Source of the DNA: Armigeres subalbatus
Taxonomy: Eukaryota; Arthropoda; Insecta; Diptera; Culicidae
NCBI RefSeq assembly: GCF_024139115.2
Contig: NC_085140.1
Span: forward strand, 19,615,357 to 19,679,356
Direction: 5' to 3'
Length of the DNA: 64,000 bases
The notes beneath the pieces were generated by a model that saw only the letters and a program-made list of their open reading frames with translations, was not told the origin of the DNA and ran no database searches. Positions 44,501 to 51,849 of the stretch are shown here, piece by piece (position 1 is the first letter of the stretch; every line of letters begins with the position of its first letter). The translations under genes were made by a program, and so were the position numbers.

Positions 44501-47500
44501 AGCCATCCAAAGCATGAAATCAAATAAAGCCCCAGGGGTCGACCGCATATCAGCCGAGATGCTCAAAGCTGACCCCATGACATCTGCTCAACTACTGCAT
44601 CGACCGGTCGACTGGATGCAAGGTATCTTAGTGAAGGTACCCAAAAAGGGTGACCTGACTGTATGCGATAACTGGCGAGGCATTATGTTGCTGTGTACCG
44701 TTCTCAAAGTTCTGTGCAAAATTATCCTAGCCCGGATTCAGGAGAAGATCGATGCGACTCTCCGGCGGCAGCAAGCCGGATTCCGTGCCGGAAGATCCTG
44801 TGTGGACCATATTGTCACGCTCCGCATCATTTTGGAGCAGGTCAACGAATTCCAAGAGTCCCTTTACTTGGTATTCATTGAATATGAAAAAGCTTTCGAC
44901 CGTCTCAATCACGAGAATATGTGGGGCGCCCTGAGACGCAAGGGAGTTCCTGAGAAAATCATCGGCCTCATCGAGGCACAGTACGAGGCCTTCTCGTGTA
45001 GAGTGCTGCACAATGGGGTCTTGTCCGACCCTATCCGGGTCGTAGCTGGTGTGAGGCAAGGATGTATTCTATCACCGTTACTGTTCCTCATCGTAATCGA
45101 CGAGATTCTGGTAGATGCGATTGACCGTGAACCAAACCGCGGGCTGTTATGGCAGCCTATAACCATGGAGCACCTAAATGACTTTGAATTGGCGGATGAT
45201 GTTGCACTCCTCGCGCAACGGCGCTCTGATATGCAGAGTAAGCTCAACGACCTTGCCGAGCGCTCTTCTTCGGCAGGTTTAGTCATCAACGTCAACAAAA
45301 CCAAATCGTTGGATGTAAACACGGTGACTCCTTCCAGTTTCACAGTAGCCGGGCAACCAGTGGAGAATGTTGAAAGCTTCCAATATCTTGGTAGCCAAAT
45401 GGCGTCAGACGGCGGTACCAAGATCGACATAAGCGCACGGATAAAGAAAGCAAGGGCTGCCTTTGCGAGTTTAAGAAATATCTGGAAAAACAGGCAGATA
45501 AGTGAACGCACCAAAATACGAATTTTCAACTCTAACGTGAAATCTGTGCTGTTATACGCTAGCGAAACATGGTGTGTATCAGTGGAGAACACTCAACGGC
45601 TGCAGGTGTTCATTAACAGATGCCTGCGGTATATAATTCGGGCCTGGTGGCCTCACAACTGGATCTCAAACAACGAGCTCCATCGTCGTTGTCACCAGAG
45701 GCCGATAGCAACAGAAATTCAGGATCGGAAGTGGGGCTGGGTCGGCCACACTTAGGGCGGAAACGAAATCTGTAAACAAGCATTAGACTGGAACCCAGCG
45801 GGACATCGCAGCTGAGGCAGACCCAGAGGCTCATGGCGGTGAAGCCTCAATAAAGAAATAAAAGAAGTCGACCGAAATCTAACCTGGCAACAGGTTAAAG
45901 CGATAACCGGGCAACACTCAGGATGGAGATCTTTCAAGTCGGCCCTTTGCACCACCGGAGGTGTACAGGACCCATAAGTAAGTAAGTAAGTTTTCGTTCA
46001 TCAGTCGGTGGGCGCTGAACTTTCCAACAGTCGGTCTAAACTCCTTCTCTTGGCCAACCTGAGCGTTCAAATCTCCTATGATGATTTTGACGTCGTGGCT
46101 TGGGCAGCAGTTGTATTCACGTTCCAGCTGCGCGTAGAATGCGTCATTGTCATCATCAGTGCTTCCGGAATGTGGACTAGGGACGTTGGTTATGCTAAAG
46201 TTGAAGAACTAGCTTTTGATCTCCAACCTCCACATTCTTTCATTGATCGGCCACCACACGATCACGCGCCTTTGCATATCACCCATCACTGTGAAAGCTT
46301 TTCCCAGCTCGTGCGTGTTGCCGCAGCTCTGGTAGATGGTATGATTACCTCTAAACATCCTCACCATTGATCCCTTCCAACAAGCCTCCTGCAGCGCTAC
46401 GATGTCGAATCCACGAGCACATCGGCGAGTATGCGTGTGCTCCCGATGAAGTTGAGAGATTTGCAGTTCAACGAACCGAGTTTCCAATCGCTTGTCCCTT
46501 TTCGTCGCTGTGATCTATGCCGATTGTTCCGGTCCGTACTCTCTCGTTGATTGTTCGTTGCGTGAGCTTTTTTAAAGGCTGGCTTGCATGGCCTGACACC
46601 GAACTCCCTAAATTTCCGGTCGACCATAGTGCACAGTTTTGCTTAGAGTCCCTCGCTGGCACTCGGACGATGATCAGCCGCTCCTAACTTGAAGAACAGA
46701 TGCTCGAAAACCACCTGTCTCGTCGGAGGGCCGTCGTGTCAGGTCTGTTTAGTGTCCCACATAACATCAGGACTTGGGCTTGTGCGCTTTGAGCGGCACA
46801 CGGTCACTTTGGCGGAGCCTGCTTGCGGACACATGCAGCTTTTTATAGTAGTTTAACAGAGCCTACTGTCAAACCCCACCACGTCCTAGGCAGGCACCAC
46901 AACTCGCAGTAAGCCTGGGGAGGGATCGTCAAGCCCTAGGAGACAGTCCCTGCTGCCCCCCAGCAGCAGAAAATGTATGGCTTGGTTTTGCCTACCTTTA
47001 CCAATTGACATCCTTCTTATATATTTAAAAATCGTATGAGAAACTAAAACGTCACAGTTCAGGTTGAAACATGCGTGTCAGCTGTGATAAAATATTGTAA
47101 ACTAAACTCGGCTTTTGGGAAAGCGTTGTTGAATCGAGCCGAGTCTTTTTTTACTTACCCCGTACCTGGAACACTTGTCGCCAATGTTTTATCTTTCTGA
47201 TTGTTGATTTCTTGCTGTTGAGTTTCCAAAAAACTTATTAATTCTGGCGTCTCCGACAGCAAAGATCCTGGAAACTTTTCTTCTTCGAACCCCATTCGTC
47301 CATGAATTTTACTTTGTGTTGACGAGTTATTCGAGTCAAACTGCACTTGGCGCTCAAGTACCTCTTCGGACCTATGGATGTAAACACTGTTCAGGGTGAT
47401 GTTGTCAAACAAAAATTTAAATAACTTGCTTTCTATTATCTGAACTTTGTGAATGTTATAAAAATAATAATTTTTCCCTTTTACCTCGGTCTTGTGTAAT

Positions 47501-48672
47501 GGGCATATCTGTTACTACAGTACCCATTTGGTTTTGGAAAACAGATGGTGAAACAGATTTTGCACAATTCATAGACATAGTTCTTACTCACGTGGTGGCT
47601 TTGTGGTTTGGAAACGCATCTCTTTTAGCGTTATAATCCTTTTCTTTGTGAGAAAAAGTTCCATTTCGGGGCGTTTCCTGCATCTGAGAAATTTCCAATT
47701 GTTTTTTCGATGAAATCATTTTATTCAATGTTGTCAGATTGTGTCGATTAAACTGAACTTTGAGGTCTATATCTTTAGATGCTCTGAAATATAAAAAAAA
47801 CGTTTGTATTTCTATACCACTCAACAAAGTTACATAAAAAGAAATGAGAGTAACTCACTCAAGAGAAGAGATTTCTGCAATCGAATCAGTTGGTTCATCC
47901 AGGTTAAACTCATCCAATGATCCAGGGTCATCACGAGGAGAAAGATGTTGTGACTCCTTCCTCGCTTCATAGATATTTGCTTCCTCTTCACTTCTTGTTT
48001 GTATTTCAACACGATCAAGTTGAACTTCATGCTCAGAATCATTAGTTGAACTGTTGAATAATGCGTTATATTTTCTAAACTTTCAATATTTTTTAACAAC
48101 CTACACATTGCTAGGTTCCTTATTTGATTGGACTTCAGTAGTCGACAAGTTTGACTCATTTTTGATCTCGATAATTTCTGTAGGATGCACGACGATATAA
48201 TCTTGTCGTTGCCTTTTACTAATGTACGGAGTATCTTTTAAATCATTTTGAGCTTCCGGTGTATATACATTATTGAGCCTAGAACTGAATTGGATTGTTA
48301 AATGTTAATTTAGAGAATCAAAACTTTTCATATCTCAAATATTGAAGGGTTCGATTACTCACATTGTTTCACTGGGGTCGCAGTATTGAGTTGAGACAGC
48401 GATTTTTTCCGCATTCATCTCTTGGACTTGCATCCTACGCGGTGAATCATTATCTCGCCCCAGGGACAGATCATCTCCTTTGACGGTATTGTGAATTCGT
48501 TTCTGACCCTGCTTTCTTCTCGTAGCAGCATTGTCCCGATTGAACTGCATTATGATGCACCCTAAAACAAGGCAATGTTAATTGTGCAACCACGACACGT
48601 ATCTCACCTGGAATCGAAAAAAGTAAAGTACACAATATCATTGCTTCTTTTTACCCGAGCAGCAGCGACGAC
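38396..48672 (-). CDS. Multi-exon gene for a predicted secreted protein with reiterated QFNRHN exons (3' end not found)
   Basis: Ten exons are joined by consensus splice sites with one continuous frame. Exon 1 holds ATG at 48641 and a hydrophobic N-terminus (MILCTLLFSIPG|CIIMQF) like a signal peptide, so secretion is inferred. Exons 3-10 are 180, 192, 192, 213, 174, 204, 168 and 192 nt, all multiples of three and all phase 2 at both ends. Related motifs start several exons: MQFNRDNAATRRK, VQFNRHNLTTLNK, VQFDSNNSSTQSK, FQFNRHNSSTRAK and VNFNQHNASTERK. About 583 residues are readable; they are polar, low in cysteine and free of stops. Introns are 45-78 nt, except one of 220, one of 749 with a nested repeat, and one of 7.2 kb filled with TEs. 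The family is unknown to me. The last exon ends at a donor, so more exons lie below 38396, beyond the BEL copy, or have been lost. Confidence 0.75.
38648..38815 (-). CDS. Repeat-exon gene, exon 9
   Basis: Acceptor TATCACATTTTAG and donor ATTAC|GTAAGA, 168 nt, phase 2-2. It encodes RTDEIEREFRPTPDAFLQMN, then DNNEFVMVQRSEYDYHDDLE and QVSLTRKIT. It has no QFNRHN motif. Confidence 0.7.
38886..39445. repeat. Nested repeats in the intron between exons 8 and 9
   Basis: The outer part (CAGGTAGGTATTTTCGTTCG.. and ..CGACGGAAATATTTTCAGT) resembles the MITE at 23175-23369. The inner part, from about 38948, begins CTTGTCATAAGACGAGTTTG, as at 55960. Confidence 0.5.
38948..39310 (-). mobile_element. Penelope-like fragment with a perfect 35-bp hairpin
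   Basis: The 38948-39065 part matches 55960-56085. On the minus strand it contains ACTGAAGAC..GAAATACG. A perfect inverted repeat (GATCTTTATTCAACAACCGC.. at 39208-39242 and its mirror at 39272-39306, loop 29) lies at the other end. Assignment to Penelope-like elements is tentative. Confidence 0.4.
39565..39768 (-). CDS. Repeat-exon gene, exon 8
   Basis: Acceptor TTTTTCAATTTCAG and donor ACTAT|GTAAGT, 204 nt, phase 2-2; the intron before it is 58 nt. It encodes NTQANDSLVNFNQHNASTER, then KENNDSGTTKICGSTIMIPS and WSNGDLYSTSSST. Confidence 0.75.
39827..40000 (-). CDS. Repeat-exon gene, exon 7
   Basis: Acceptor CATTCACTACAG and donor ATTGG|GTACGT, 174 nt, phase 2-2. It encodes EFQFNRHNSSTRAKQGIKTN, then a second partial motif DVQFNAQNRVQSTES and NRLVVVQINYTELIG. 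The motif match to exons 2, 5 and 6 ties this exon to the same gene across 7.2 kb of inserted TEs. Confidence 0.75.
40080..40305 (-). repeat. Truncated copy of the tRNA-containing repeat
   Basis: CATATGTGAATATGTACGTT at about 40193 and CCCTTCTATGGGACTCGAAC at about 40259 match 12250-12360. The tRNA-like part is cut after the anticodon arm at about 40298. TTAATCCACCTAGCGGCGAT at 40112 is the repeat shared with 10190 and 53565. Confidence 0.6.
40448..40710 (+). pseudogene. RTE endonuclease N-terminal fragment
   Basis: It encodes the first half of an APE-type endonuclease (FKYNIYHSGGGKAEHGVGFV..LINVYSPKNDKSDDVKDTFY), cut at codon level by the Helitron at 40711. The residues after YES are Helitron sequence. 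Confidence 0.8.
40711..42923 (+). mobile_element. Non-autonomous Helitron with internal tandem repeats
   Basis: It starts A|TCCATATATATAAAACTCAA and ends with the hairpin CCGAGCAAGGCCGGG, then TACATAAAGCTAG|T. Inside, from 40765 to about 41700, seven or so units of 130-190 bp repeat GGCCGATTTCAACCAAATTT with GGGGGAGGGTATGGGG. A second repeat type (TTTGCCCGGAATAA..CCTTCTTTAA) lies at 42480-42760. It has no Rep/helicase frame. Confidence 0.8.
41730..42029. mobile_element. Harbinger-like MITE nested in the Helitron
   Basis: Arms of about 67 bp begin GGCTGTGAACCATTCCACCG and mirror exactly or nearly so at the right end. TTA flanks both sides (41727-41729 and 42030-42032). It is 300 bp and non-coding. 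Confidence 0.85.
43199..43401 (-). pseudogene. RTE endonuclease fragment, distal part
   Basis: NENGLLLIDFAVSKHMIIRS and QIDHILINGRHFPVIID correspond to the C-terminal third of the endonuclease. Removing the inserted RTE copy joins FSAHRLM to NENGLL in one frame, so the two pieces were one gene. Confidence 0.75.
43391..43401. repeat. Target-site duplication, left (GTTTTCGTTCA)
   Basis: This 11-bp direct repeat is identical to 45990-46000 and flanks the RTE copy at 43402-45989. Confidence 0.85.
43405..44457 (+). pseudogene. RTE endonuclease and linker, frameshifted
   Basis: The first frame to 43775 carries ALTDAADLHDKENFYSQL and KICLGDFNAKIGSDNS. The correct frame continues from 43705 with NQIDHICISRKWKRS and SDHHLLIVEI, then a charged linker (QRYAALEKEVKRSCRRDKRA) ahead of the RT. 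The shift occurs in a run of A near 43720. Confidence 0.85.
44514..45755 (+). pseudogene. RTE reverse transcriptase, truncated at the C-terminus
   Basis: This is the longest frame of the element, 413 residues. Motifs in order are MKSNKAPGVDRISAEMLK, DNWRGIMLLCTVLKVLCKII, QAGFRAGRSCVDH, FIEYEKAFDRLNHE, VRQGCILSPLLF, ELADDVALLAQ and GLVINVNKTKSLD. A deletion removes residues between the conserved AEMLK and DWMQGILVKVPKKGD. The stop after WVGHT (45753) removes the last 75 or so residues found, out of frame, downstream. Confidence 0.85.
46209..46662 (-). pseudogene. RTE endonuclease fragment, proximal part
   Basis: METRFVELQISQLHREHTHT and FDIVALQEACWKGS begin the endonuclease fold; a frameshift separates the upstream leader (WSTGNLGSSVSGHASQPLKK). 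It is interrupted downstream by the RTE copy at 43402-45989. Confidence 0.75.
47159..47371 (-). CDS. Repeat-exon gene, exon 6
   Basis: Acceptor TTACATCCATAG (an alternative in-frame acceptor CCTGAACAG lies 15 nt upstream) and donor ACGGG|GTAAGT, 213 nt, phase 2-2. It encodes SEEVLERQVQFDSNNSSTQS, then GFEEEKFPGSLLSETPELIS and FLETQQQEINNQKDK. If the donor is not used, an in-frame TAA follows at once, so a short alternative terminus is possible. Confidence 0.75.
47592..47783 (-). CDS. Repeat-exon gene, exon 5
   Basis: Acceptor TTTTATATTTCAG and donor CCAC|GTGAGT, 192 nt (the same length as exons 4 and 10), phase 2-2. It encodes ASKDIDLKVQFNRHNLTTLN, then KKQLEISQMQETPRNGTFSH and KRDAFPNHKAT. 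Confidence 0.8.
47859..48050 (-). CDS. Repeat-exon gene, exon 4
   Basis: Acceptor GCATTATTCAACAG and donor CTTGA|GTGAGT, 192 nt, phase 2-2. It encodes STNDSEHEVQLDRVEIQTRS, then an acidic stretch with SLDEFNLDEPTDSIAEISS. VQLDRVEIQTRS is a diverged motif copy. Confidence 0.75.
48105..48284 (-). CDS. Repeat-exon gene, exon 3
   Basis: Acceptor CAATCCAATTCAG and donor AATGT|GTAGGT, 180 nt, phase 2-2. It encodes SRLNNVYTPEAQNDLKDTPY, then KRQRQDYIVVHPTEIIEIKN and STTEVQSNKEPSN. It lacks a clear QFNRHN motif, although the acceptor itself would read IQFSS, as if an old motif had become the splice site. Confidence 0.7.
48363..48562 (-). CDS. Repeat-exon gene, exon 2
   Basis: Acceptor GCCTTGTTTTAG|GG and donor ACAAT|GTGAGT. 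It encodes CIIMQFNRDNAATRRKQGQK, then NTVKGDDLSLGRDNDSPRRM and a tail ending CDPSETM/I. It holds the first copy of the QFNRxN motif and ends in phase 2. Confidence 0.75.
48608..48672 (-). CDS. Repeat-exon gene, exon 1 (start and signal peptide)
   Basis: It is preceded by the acceptor-like TTTTACCTCTTTTAG and ends CCAG|GTGAGA. An upstream in-frame TAA precedes ATG at 48641-48639, which supports this start. It encodes MILCTLLFSIPG up to the junction (phase 1). The intron to exon 2 is only about 45 nt, the weakest point of the model. If it is not spliced, the ATG at 48551 in exon 2 could serve as start instead. Confidence 0.6.
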
Positions 48673-49240
48673 CTAAAAGAGGTAAAATGGGTACCAACAA
48701 ATAATACCAAAAATTTATATGCAAAATACTTCAGGCATAACATGCTCAAGTATTTCAACACCAAATGAATAATAATTTGTTATGCGTTTAGTATTGTAGT
48801 AACAAAGTATGTATGAAGTTAGTATTTCAATGGATTCAATTTACTTGCCTGTTTCAAAAGTTTAAAGGTAAATAGCTCACAACGTTGTATATAATAATGA
48901 AACAGGCAATCATTTAATTATTCGCCTTTCAAAAATTAATTTTACCTCAAATGCTCACATATTCTTGGATAACAAAATGTGATCTCACGAGCGAAGCTAT
49001 CTATCTATCGGTTCTTACGTATGACGTTTGCTTTAAATTGATAAACATTTTCTATTTGCTGCAATATCGGCGGTTATCATGGCTAGATAACGGTGCCATT
49101 AACAGTAAGTGGATCAAGATTGTATATACAGTCAACTCTCTACATCCCGATGTTCCATACGCAGAAAAAATAAAGAACCAAAACAAAAATTTAAAGAATT
49201 CAACTTGGAGTACGAAGTTTAAATTTTTAACTCAAAAGTA

Positions 49241-49383
49241 GTGGGAAAGACGGCTTTGGCAGGTTTTGTTCTATTATTGGCAAGGGGGTTTTTGTCGACC
49301 AAATTTTATGAAATTTGGCCACAATATTCTTTGATATGCTAAGAATGTTTAGGCCAAATTTGAGCCAAAGCCGTCATTCCCCC
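49241..49383. mobile_element. MITE related to 30064-30181
   Basis: GTGGGAAAGACGGCTTTGGC at the left and GCCAAAGCCGTCATTCCCCC at the right are flanked by TA (49239-49240 and 49384-49385). The middle diverges from the 30-kb copy. Confidence 0.75.
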
Positions 49384-49695
49384 TATGTAGTTTTCTCACT
49401 CCCTCACATGAATGATATTATAAACAAAGAGAGCTGCATCGACCCAACGTGTGCTGTTCCGTGGAAGAAGCCAAATTTGAGTTCCACGGTTTAAACAATG
49501 GATTATTTTAGGTAACTCATTTTGCACTCATCACATCAAAACAAAGCCGCTACTGTATATGTAGATTAACATGCGAGAGGTTTTCAAGGAACTGGTCTAC
49601 GGTAGCGTTATCTACTCGTTTCATAACGGCATATTTTGCTTTGTCTTCCTAGTATGTCTAGCGGCATACTTTGCTTGTTGTCTTCCTTTTACTTC

Positions 49696-49890
49696 CACTA
49701 ATTCGTTTTTGCCTTTCTCGTACAACAAAGTTGTACCAGAAAGACTATCATTTCACTGCCAAAACGTACTTTTTATAGAGCGCTTGTAGACCCATAGTGT
49801 TAAATATCAATCTATTCAGCTCGACAAACTGAGCAAACGTCTGTCTGTCCGTGTGTGTGTGTGCGTATGTGTGTGCACATTGAAGCATTA
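49696..49890 (-). repeat. Partial copy of the 53555-54287 repeat
   Basis: CCTTTCTCGTACAACAAAGT..GTAGACCCATAGTGTTAAAT..CTCAGTTTGTCGAGC-type sequence and the (GT)n run match the 3' half of 53555-54287 in opposite orientation. Confidence 0.6.
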
Positions 49891-50194
49891 GACAATTTTT
49901 CTAGTACTAAACCTTGATCGATTTTGCTACAACAAATTGCATTCGATGGGGAATGTTTTCTTCTTGTTCGCTATTGAGTTTCATAATGATGGCACGTCTC
50001 AAAAAATAGTAAATATTCAAATAGTTATGAGACATCATTATTTCGTAATAAATAAGCTATCGATTTTCTAGGTTATGTTTTCCCAAGACAATTTATTCGA
50101 AACCGGCACACTGACAGCATAGAATACACAGCTTACACGGAAGAAAAAAACCTTCACAAAGAAAGATAGAAACTTATTAATGAGTTTAAAAGTA

Positions 50195-50631
50195 CAGTAG
50201 ACGTTCGATAACTGCAAGTCATTTAACTGCAATGCTTTTTAACTGCAATTCGATAGTTGCAACAGTTTTGCAGTTATCGGACCACTAAACTTCGTCAGAC
50301 TCAATGACAGCTGCATTGCGCTTAGAGATGTCGCAAATTAATCGATTACTTCGATTAATCGATTCATCGTTGTGATAATCGATTAATTTTGAATCGATTA
50401 CTATACAATGATTAATCGATTCAATAATCGACAAGAATCAAGAGTAATCGATTAGTAACTAATCGATTAATCGGGATTTTACGACATCTCTAATTGCGCT
50501 GCACATTTAGATGCACTTTTATTGCATCTGACGTCGATTGACAACCGTTTGACATCTAGTATGCGTTGCAGTTATCGAACGGCATTCGTTAACTGAAAAG
50601 TAAACATTTTACAGTTATCGAACGGCTACTG
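50195..50631. mobile_element. TA-flanked TIR element (CAGTAGACGTTCGATAACTG)
   Basis: The left CAGTAGACGTTCGATAACTG and the complement of the right end, CAGTAGCCGTTCGATAACTG, form about 23-bp ends, with TA at 50193-50194 and 50632-50633. The CAGTAGA..CGATAACT style resembles Tigger/pogo MITEs. It contains a nested hAT-like MITE. Confidence 0.75.
50323..50492. mobile_element. hAT-like MITE (TAGAGATGTCG ends) with 8-bp target duplication
   Basis: The ends TAGAGATGTCG and CGACATCTCTA are perfect mirrors. ATTGCGCT is duplicated at 50315-50322 and 50493-50500. The interior is packed with ATCGATTAATCG motifs. It is 170 bp. Confidence 0.85.
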
Positions 50632-50738
50632 TACCTATTTTAAGATCGTTCATTTTTTCGAAATGACCTAAGAAACATATTTTCATGAATGAATTTTAAT
50701 ATTGCGATCAACAGACCAATGTAGCTTTTGATTGCAGT

Positions 50739-50936
50739 AAAAGATATTTTAGTTACTAGATAAAGATTGTCGCTGTCGTCGCCGTCCGAAACATCTTTTG
50801 CTGGCGAGGATAGGGGAGCTAAATGTCAAAGAAGGAAAATCCATACGATTTGACAGCTTGGTACCCAACATGTTCCGGACAGCAGAACAAAGGGAACCGA
50901 AGCGACAATCTTTATCTAGTAACTAAAATATCTTTT
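50739..50936. mobile_element. 198-bp MITE with 36-bp perfect TIRs, copy 1
   Basis: AAAAGATATTTTAGTTACTA.. is mirrored exactly at the right end. The 8-bp flanks ATTGCAGT and ACTGCAGT differ at one base. The copy at 60862-61059 has the same length and about 98% identity. Confidence 0.85.
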
Positions 50937-51509
50937 ACTGCAGTACACAAATTAATTCATGAAAAAAAGGTGACTGTTCTTTTGATGTTCTTTTCAAAAG
51001 TTGAGCGAGAATTATAATCATTTCTGCCATTTCTTTCCCCTAATGTAAAATTTACCCATCTTTGCAATTTTGACCTACACGCTTAGTTCAGTTCACCTAA
51101 ATATGGGTGAACTATACCTATAATCTCGAAAAAGTGCACATACGTATTTATGGGTGAATTGACATTTACTCATATATGAGTACAATCGGTTCATGGAAAT
51201 ATTGGTAAAGTTCACCTATTTTTGGGTACTTTATTATAGGTTAAATTGACTCATACCTGGGTAATTTTTTTTTGTTTTGAATTTTAAAATCTTTTTGCTT
51301 AAAATTATTATTTTACGCATCAAATACAAAATACATCTAATATTTTATTGCTTTAACTCGGGTTTTATTATAGAGATAATACATTTCAGCAGTTTTCCTT
51401 CAATATTTATGTTGCCGAATAGCCGAATACATGAACTGAAACTTGTTTCACAGAATATTAGTACCTTTCGTACGAATGGTCGTCGACAATGATGTGGTTG
51501 AATCCTTTC

Positions 51510-51836
51510 TTATTCAACGAGACCGAAGCCCATGACGTCGTCCTCTGGTTCCGACTCTTCCTTCTTCTCTTCAGCAGGAGCGGCAGCGGCACCATCAGCA
51601 GGAGCATCAGCATCAGCAGCCGGAGCGGTTCAAACAGCTGGCATCGACGACAGCTTCTTGTAACCGGAGGCAATCAGTTCCTCCACCGACTTGCCATTGA
51701 GCTCGTTGACCACCTTGGTGACGCGAGTCGAATCGGCCTCGATACCAACCGAGCCTAGGATTTTCTCGATGTCGGCATCCGATGGGCTGGCGTTTCCGGC
51801 GAGGACAGCCAGGAGGTATGCAGCCACGTATCGTAT
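51510..51836 (-). pseudogene. RpLP2: 60S acidic ribosomal protein P2 pseudogene
   Basis: On the minus strand the frame reads (I)RYVAAYLLAVLAGNASPSD, DADIEKILGSVGIEADSTRV and ELNGKSVEELIASGYKKLSS. An Ala-rich hinge follows, then the invariant P-protein tail EEKKEESEPEDDVMGFGLVE (shorter than the MGFGLFD-type ending). P2 normally dimerises with P1 on the ribosome stalk and recruits GTPase factors through that acidic tail. Here the start codon is ATA, a TGA sits at 51630-51632 after SMPAV, and no intron interrupts the coding part. It is therefore a dead, probably retrotransposed copy. The 109-codon length is close to the usual P2 of about 112 residues. Confidence 0.9.
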
Positions 51837-51849
51837 TTTTTAAGGCCTT

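Larger units (their letters stand above)
43402..45989 (+). mobile_element. RTE-type non-LTR retrotransposon, 5'-truncated, with 11-bp target duplication
   Basis: It has the same family as 1-1300 and starts within the endonuclease. The endonuclease shows GDFNAKIGSD and IASDHHLLIVEIR (the catalytic SDH). A frameshift lies near 43720, a second break near 44400-44460, and a small deletion at LLHRPVDWMQ. Then comes the RT (DNWRGIMLL, YEKAFDRLNH, GVRQGCILSPLLF, LADDVALLA) with a stop near 45755. It ends in GTAAGTAAGTAAG directly before the duplicated target. It is dead, but relatively young by its clean target duplication. Confidence 0.9.
43220..46965 (-). mobile_element. RTE-type endonuclease remnant, split by a younger RTE copy
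   Basis: On the minus strand it begins at about 46965 with a leader (GGGCAGCAGGGACTGTCTCC). It encodes an APE-type endonuclease: FDIVALQEACWKGSMVRMF, YQSCGNTHELGKAFTVMGDM, and, after the insertion, NENGLLLIDFAVSKHMIIRS and QIDHILINGRHFPVIIDVST. It is truncated at about 43220, next to the tail of the neighbouring RTE. No RT remains. Confidence 0.75.
48675..50190. other. Region upstream of the repeat-exon gene
   Basis: It should hold the promoter of the minus-strand gene, but I see no sharp TATA or initiator match that I would defend. A small inverted repeat (TTGCCTGTTTCA / TGAAACAGGCAA) lies at 48846-48911. Repeats follow: MITE 49241-49383 and a fragment at 49696-49890. Confidence 0.4.

Noticed and set aside
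47372..47591. An extra exon in the 220-nt intron between exons 5 and 6 (reading MNCAKSVSPSVFQNQMGTVV)
   Set aside because: A donor-like GAG|GTAAAA exists, but no acceptor lies at a workable distance from the previous donor except one that would give a 30-nt exon. Left out.
47830..48159. 110-residue minus-strand frame starting MSQTCRLL
   Set aside because: It runs across two exons and the intron between them in the wrong frame; the spliced reading of exons 3 and 4 explains the sequence better.
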